A DNA stretch of 64,000 nucleotides from Mycolicibacterium sp. YH-1. GTDB lineage: Bacteria > Actinomycetota > Actinomycetes > Mycobacteriales > Mycobacteriaceae. The number at the start of each line of letters is the position of its first letter. The stretch's first letter is position 1. The stretch covers positions 7,006,001 through 7,070,000 of the forward strand of contig NZ_CP092915.1 of NCBI RefSeq assembly GCF_022557175.1, given 5' to 3'. This document shows, piece by piece, positions 61,071 through 64,000 of this stretch. A model generated the notes under the pieces. The model worked only from the letters and a program-made list of their open reading frames with translations, searched no databases and was not told the DNA's origin. The translations under genes and the position numbers were made by a program.

Positions 61071-61100
61071 TTATCCATTGGATAACAATTATCCAATGGA
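61071..61100. promoter_or_regulatory. Double palindromic operator between TetR and esterase genes
   Basis: The arms TCCATTGGATAA and TTATCCAATGGA (61074-61085 and 61089-61100) are exact reverse complements around 3 bp. Each arm extends to a palindrome of its own: TTATCCA-T-TGGATAA (61071-61085) and TTATCCA-A-TGGACAA (from 61089). Two TetR dimers 18 bp apart would fit. The site starts 10 bp before the TetR start and ends about 55 bp before the esterase ATG. Confidence 0.78.
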
Positions 61101-61155
61101 CAAGAACCGCTGAGGCGCCGTGCCGCGAGGCCGGCCGAGTTGTGAAGGACCTCCG

Positions 61156-62010
61156 ATGAGCTCCATGTGGCAGGGCTGTCTCGCCGACACCGACTACTTC
61201 GAGATGCGTTCCAGCGGTGGGCATGACTACGGCGTCTGGGTCACCACGCCACCCGGATACGACCCCGCCACGACGCAAGCGCCTGTCGTGTATGTCCTCG
61301 ACGGCAACTTTGCCGTGGGCCTGACGGCTCCGCTCATCGTCACCCAGATGGACCCCATGCAGCGGATCCAGCCCTACATCCAGGTCAGCGTCGGCTACGC
61401 GGGCGAGGAAGCACAGGACTGGGATCGGCTGCGCAACAGAGACTTCGTGCCACCGGGCGAGCCCATCGCCAAGGAACTCATCGACGCCGTGGAGATGGGA
61501 CTGCAAGCGGGCATGAGGACGCGCGAGGAGGCCGACGCCTACCTCGCCGAATTGCGCGACACGCACGCCGATGTGTTCCTGACCTTCCTCACCACCGAAC
61601 TGCACCCGCGGATCGCACGCGCCTACGGCACAGCCGCGAGCGGTCACGGCCTTTTCGGCTACTCCTACGGCGGACTCTTCACTCTCTACGCCTGGCTCAC
61701 CGGCAGCACGCTCTTCGAGAGCATCGGAGCGGGCAGCCCCGGCGTCATCGCTGAAGACAGTCAGGTCTTCGCCCAGCTCCAAGAGATGGGTGACAGCCAG
61801 CGTGCCGCCAAGCTTCACGTGACCTTCAACGACCGAGAGCTTCTCGGAGACCTGGCCGTCTACCAAAGCCTCGCGAAGAACACCGCCACCGTGCTTCACC
61901 GCCTCACCGCACGCAGCGAAGCGGTCACCAGCGAGATCCTGCAGGAAACGCACGTGACTGGCCTGCAGGCCTCATTCCTCAGCTACCTCAGGACCTGCCG
62001 TCCCCTGTAA
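61156..62010 (+). CDS. Alpha/beta hydrolase, esterase-D/Fes-like
   Basis: A 284-residue hydrolase of the esterase-D/enterochelin-esterase-like group. The nucleophile elbow is GYSYGGLF, the protein opens with a beta-rich TDYFEMRSSGGHDYGVWV, and the final His-like residue is in the C-terminal QETHVTGL. No signal peptide is seen. The ATG follows GAAGGACCTCCG. The operator upstream suggests that it is the target of the divergent TetR. Siderophore-ester or carbohydrate-ester cleavage is possible. Confidence 0.87.
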   Translation: MSSMWQGCLADTDYFEMRSSGGHDYGVWVTTPPGYDPATTQAPVVYVLDGNFAVGLTAPLIVTQMDPMQRIQPYIQVSVGYAGEEAQDWDRLRNRDFVPPGEPIAKELIDAVEMGLQAGMRTREEADAYLAELRDTHADVFLTFLTTELHPRIARAYGTAASGHGLFGYSYGGLFTLYAWLTGSTLFESIGAGSPGVIAEDSQVFAQLQEMGDSQRAAKLHVTFNDRELLGDLAVYQSLAKNTATVLHRLTARSEAVTSEILQETHVTGLQASFLSYLRTCRPL

Positions 62011-62064
62011 GCGCGAAACATGCCTTCCGCTTGCCAGACCCGAGCTAGACCAGATTCTGAACTG

Positions 62065-62080
62065 CTTTCGTGAACGAAAG
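62065..62080. terminator. Short hairpin between convergent esterase and phosphotransferase genes
   Basis: CTTTCG-TGAA-CGAAAG, a 6-bp stem with a 4-nt loop in the 73-bp gap. It has no T-tract on either side; a weak bidirectional terminator at best. Confidence 0.35.
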
Positions 62081-62083
62081 TGC

Positions 62084-62896
62084 TCAGAGGGGCCAGGTCA
62101 AAGGGTCCAGGAGCAGGTAGAAGCGGAGTCGTTCGGCGTCTAAGTCGATGCCGTACTGATCGGAGAACTCGCGGTCTGCTTGGCGGGCTGTGCGCTCATC
62201 GGGCCATGTCTCGCGGGCGTTCGTAAGAAGGAGCGCGATGTCGGCATAGGGGTCTGCCCGCCCAAGCCGGCCAAGGTCGATCAGCCCGCAGACTCGTCGG
62301 GTGTCGGGATCGACGAGAACGTTCGGCAGACAGAGGTCACCGTGGCAGACGACTAACTCGTCGCGCTCCTGTTCTACACGGCGCGGCAACTCGTCTTCGA
62401 GGTGTCGCAGTATCTGCGCCGGCGGGGTCTCCTGCAGTTCAGGCGGCAAGAACTCAGCCTGAACGCGGTTCTCGGCCACGGTTGTTCGGGCGAGATCCAT
62501 CATCGTCGCCAAACTTCTGTCGAAGGGACAGCTCGCCGCGTCGAGGTCGTGCAACTCGCGTGCCAAGTTGGTGATTGACAACCAGGTCTCGCGGAGCGTG
62601 TCGGCGCCGAGTTGGTCAGCCGGAACGCCAGCAACGGCGCGCGTCACTAGACAGGCGCCGCGGTCGGTGCTTCGCCAGTCCAGCACGGCCCCAACGGGAA
62701 TGCCGGCATCACCGAGCCACACTATTCGGTCACGTTCGGCGGCCAGATCGGCACAACGCTCAGGTGTCACCAGTTTCGCGTAGCGCGCACCGTCGTGGTC
62801 GCGTAGCACCGTATCGCCGGACTCACCGGTCGTGACGGGCACCCACTCCGCATCCTCAGGCAACAGCTGCGTCGACAACCAAGCGTTCACCGGCAT
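62084..62896 (-). CDS. aph(3''): Aminoglycoside 3''-phosphotransferase family protein, APH(3'')-like (streptomycin)
   Basis: A 270-residue protein similar along its length to APH(3'')-Ib (StrA): GESGDTVLRDHDGARYAKL at the start, ERDRIVWLGDAGIPV, LVTRAVAGVPADQLG, VVCHGDLCLPNVLVDP (Brenner HGDxxxxN, the catalytic Asp), GLIDLGRLGRADPYADIALL, and FYLLLDPLTWPL at the end. APH(3'') phosphorylates streptomycin at 3''-OH. A chromosomal homologue, aph(3'')-Ic, is known from Mycobacterium fortuitum. It is divergent from a nucleotidyltransferase. The start is ATG 62896. Base composition is not unlike the surroundings, so recent acquisition is not suggested. Confidence 0.9.
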   Translation of the reverse strand: MPVNAWLSTQLLPEDAEWVPVTTGESGDTVLRDHDGARYAKLVTPERCADLAAERDRIVWLGDAGIPVGAVLDWRSTDRGACLVTRAVAGVPADQLGADTLRETWLSITNLARELHDLDAASCPFDRSLATMMDLARTTVAENRVQAEFLPPELQETPPAQILRHLEDELPRRVEQERDELVVCHGDLCLPNVLVDPDTRRVCGLIDLGRLGRADPYADIALLLTNARETWPDERTARQADREFSDQYGIDLDAERLRFYLLLDPLTWPL

Positions 62897-62974
62897 ATCT
62901 CAATCATGGCTTACCGGATTCGACGAGACTCGCGGTGCACCGAGAAAGCCGCGCCCGCACCCATACTGGTCACC

Positions 62975-63607
62975 GTGCTCGATCATGCCGAGGTGGTGCG
63001 GCTGTACGGCCCGTGGAGTGTTCGAACTCCTCGCGAGGCGGCCGACTTCCTTCGCGGTTACCCGGGCAGGTGGTGGATCGCCGGCGGCTGGGCGATCGAT
63101 GCATTCACCGGGACCACACGCGCGCACGGAGACCTCGACATCGGTATCCCACGCATGGAGGCAGCGGGTTTCATAGCGTTCGTCGGCGCGACCCTGGACG
63201 TGTGGGCAGCCGCAGGAAGCCTGACACCGCTCCCCCGCGGCGGGTCGAGCGTTCCAGATGACTGCGGCAACCTCTGGTTGCGGGCAAGCGGTGCCGATCC
63301 GTGGGAATACGACGTCCTGCTCGAAGACGTCCGCGAGGAGACCTGGGTCTACAAGCGCGCCACACACATCTCGCGGCCCCTCAGTCACTGCCTGTGGTCA
63401 CGCGATGACATCACCTACCTACGGCCCGAGATTCAACTCCTGCTCAAAGCGAAGGACGCCCGGGCCAAGGACGCTTTCGACCTCGAGCGGTGCCTCCCGC
63501 GCCTCGACGAATCCAGCCGCACTTGGCTCGCTCAGCGATTGCGCCAGGAGAGCCCCCGACACCCCTGGGTCGGCAAACTGGCCGTCAGCACGACTGACCT
63601 CGGCTAA
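62975..63607 (+). CDS. Nucleotidyltransferase of the aminoglycoside-adenylyltransferase-like family
   Basis: About 210 residues. The core GRWWIAGGWAIDAFTGTTRAHGDLDIGI has the GGWxxDxxxGxxxRxHxDxDI nucleotidyltransferase motif with the metal-binding acidic residues, followed by WLRASGADPWEYDVLLED. The family includes ANT(2'')- and LinB-like enzymes, and many chromosomal relatives are of unknown role. The GTG at 62975 leaves 78 bp to the divergent APH gene; an ATG at 62906 would leave 9 bp. Neither has a clear ribosome site. Confidence 0.85.
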   Translation: MLDHAEVVRLYGPWSVRTPREAADFLRGYPGRWWIAGGWAIDAFTGTTRAHGDLDIGIPRMEAAGFIAFVGATLDVWAAAGSLTPLPRGGSSVPDDCGNLWLRASGADPWEYDVLLEDVREETWVYKRATHISRPLSHCLWSRDDITYLRPEIQLLLKAKDARAKDAFDLERCLPRLDESSRTWLAQRLRQESPRHPWVGKLAVSTTDLG

Positions 63608-63747
63608 CGGTCGGTCAACTCGGCACTGTGCATCCGCTATGTACCAACCTATTTCAAATCACTGCGTCGTTTCTCTAGAAGCGGTGTCATCGAGTAACCG
63701 GCGTCAGCCAAAGGGGCTTGATACGTTTGCTGCTGAGGGGAGTCAAG

Positions 63748-64000
63748 ATGAAGGTGTTCCCTGACGCGGGGCGGCGTCGACGCACTGTTTATGTCGCTAT
63801 CGTCGACGGAGTCGTGATCATCGCCGGTTCGATCGTTGCCCTTGCCGTGTTGGGCTCGCGGCCCAATGAACGAGGGGTCGCGGCTCTGCGTCACGCCGTG
63901 CCTCCCGGTGATGAGTGGGCGGGGCTAGATCGCGTCTCGCAATGGCCGACTGACTGGACATCGGCTGTGTGCAGACCACCGGTGTACTGGTTGAAGGCTG
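63748..64000 (+). CDS. Membrane-anchored protein, C-terminus beyond window
   Basis: At least 84 residues. The ATG follows GAGGGGAG at 6 nt. A short arginine-rich N-terminus (DAGRRRRTV) is followed by one hydrophobic stretch, VYVAIVDGVVIIAGSIVALAV (about residues 14-34), then a polar region. It looks like a single-pass or signal-anchored protein. No family is recognised. Confidence 0.65.
   Translation, partial: MKVFPDAGRRRRTVYVAIVDGVVIIAGSIVALAVLGSRPNERGVAALRHAVPPGDEWAGLDRVSQWPTDWTSAVCRPPVYWLKA

Overview
The window comes from a high-GC actinobacterium, most likely a fast-growing Mycolicibacterium. The pointers are an EmbB-type arabinosyltransferase, an Rv2525c-like Tat-exported DUF1906 protein, an LppW-like lipoprotein, a TopoN/TopoM-like second type IIA topoisomerase, an F420-type DUF385 protein, and a chromosomal APH(3'')-like phosphotransferase of the kind known from M. 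fortuitum. No rRNA, tRNA, CRISPR array or intact insertion sequence was seen.

Region 1 (1-18210) is a dense catabolic island. It holds a PuuA-like glutamine-synthetase-family ligase (partial), an acyl-CoA dehydrogenase, a Baeyer-Villiger-type monooxygenase, an HSL-type alpha/beta hydrolase, three SDRs, a lone DUF1116 protein, a divergent FadR-type GntR regulator, an APC permease, a PuuD-like class I glutamine amidotransferase, an acyl-CoA ligase, a medium-chain reductase, a fourth SDR and a lone N,N-dimethylformamidase large-subunit homologue. Several genes overlap by 1-4 nt. Palindromes with a CCCTTT/AAAGGG core recur upstream of three transcription units. I infer uptake and breakdown of an amide- or amine-bearing carbon skeleton: amide cleavage, gamma-glutamylation and deglutamylation, ketone-to-ester oxidation, ester hydrolysis, then CoA-dependent beta-oxidation-like steps.

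Region 2 (18211-25505) has an NmrA-like protein divergent from an ArsR-type regulator with two matching palindromes between them, an AtoE-like transporter, a PucR-type regulator with a palindromic site, a divergent desaturase-reductase-ferredoxin fusion, and an AlkD-like protein. Region 3 (25594-33792) carries the second topoisomerase pair, a LuxR-tailed hydrolase, a methyltransferase, a DoxX-like protein and the DUF1906 protein.

Region 4 (33823-38936) is a peptidase/permease/amidohydrolase operon facing a TetR gene across a 19-bp tandem-repeat operator. Region 5 (38933-52218) is cell-envelope and regulatory: a coiled-coil exported protein, the LppW-like lipoprotein, two TetR regulators, a solitary EmbB paralogue with its own promoter, a methyltransferase, a uridine-kinase-like protein, a two-component system facing a secreted Cys-containing protein, and two related insertion-sequence-like remnants.

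Region 6 (52516-59916) is a second catabolic system: an argininosuccinate-lyase-superfamily lyase lacking canonical ASL residues, an FAD amine/amino-acid oxidase, a polyamine-type ABC importer and an XRE-cupin regulator. Region 7 (60009-64000) has an SRPBCC-like protein, a TetR/esterase pair around a double palindrome, an APH(3'')-like streptomycin phosphotransferase divergent from a nucleotidyltransferase, and a partial membrane protein at the window edge.
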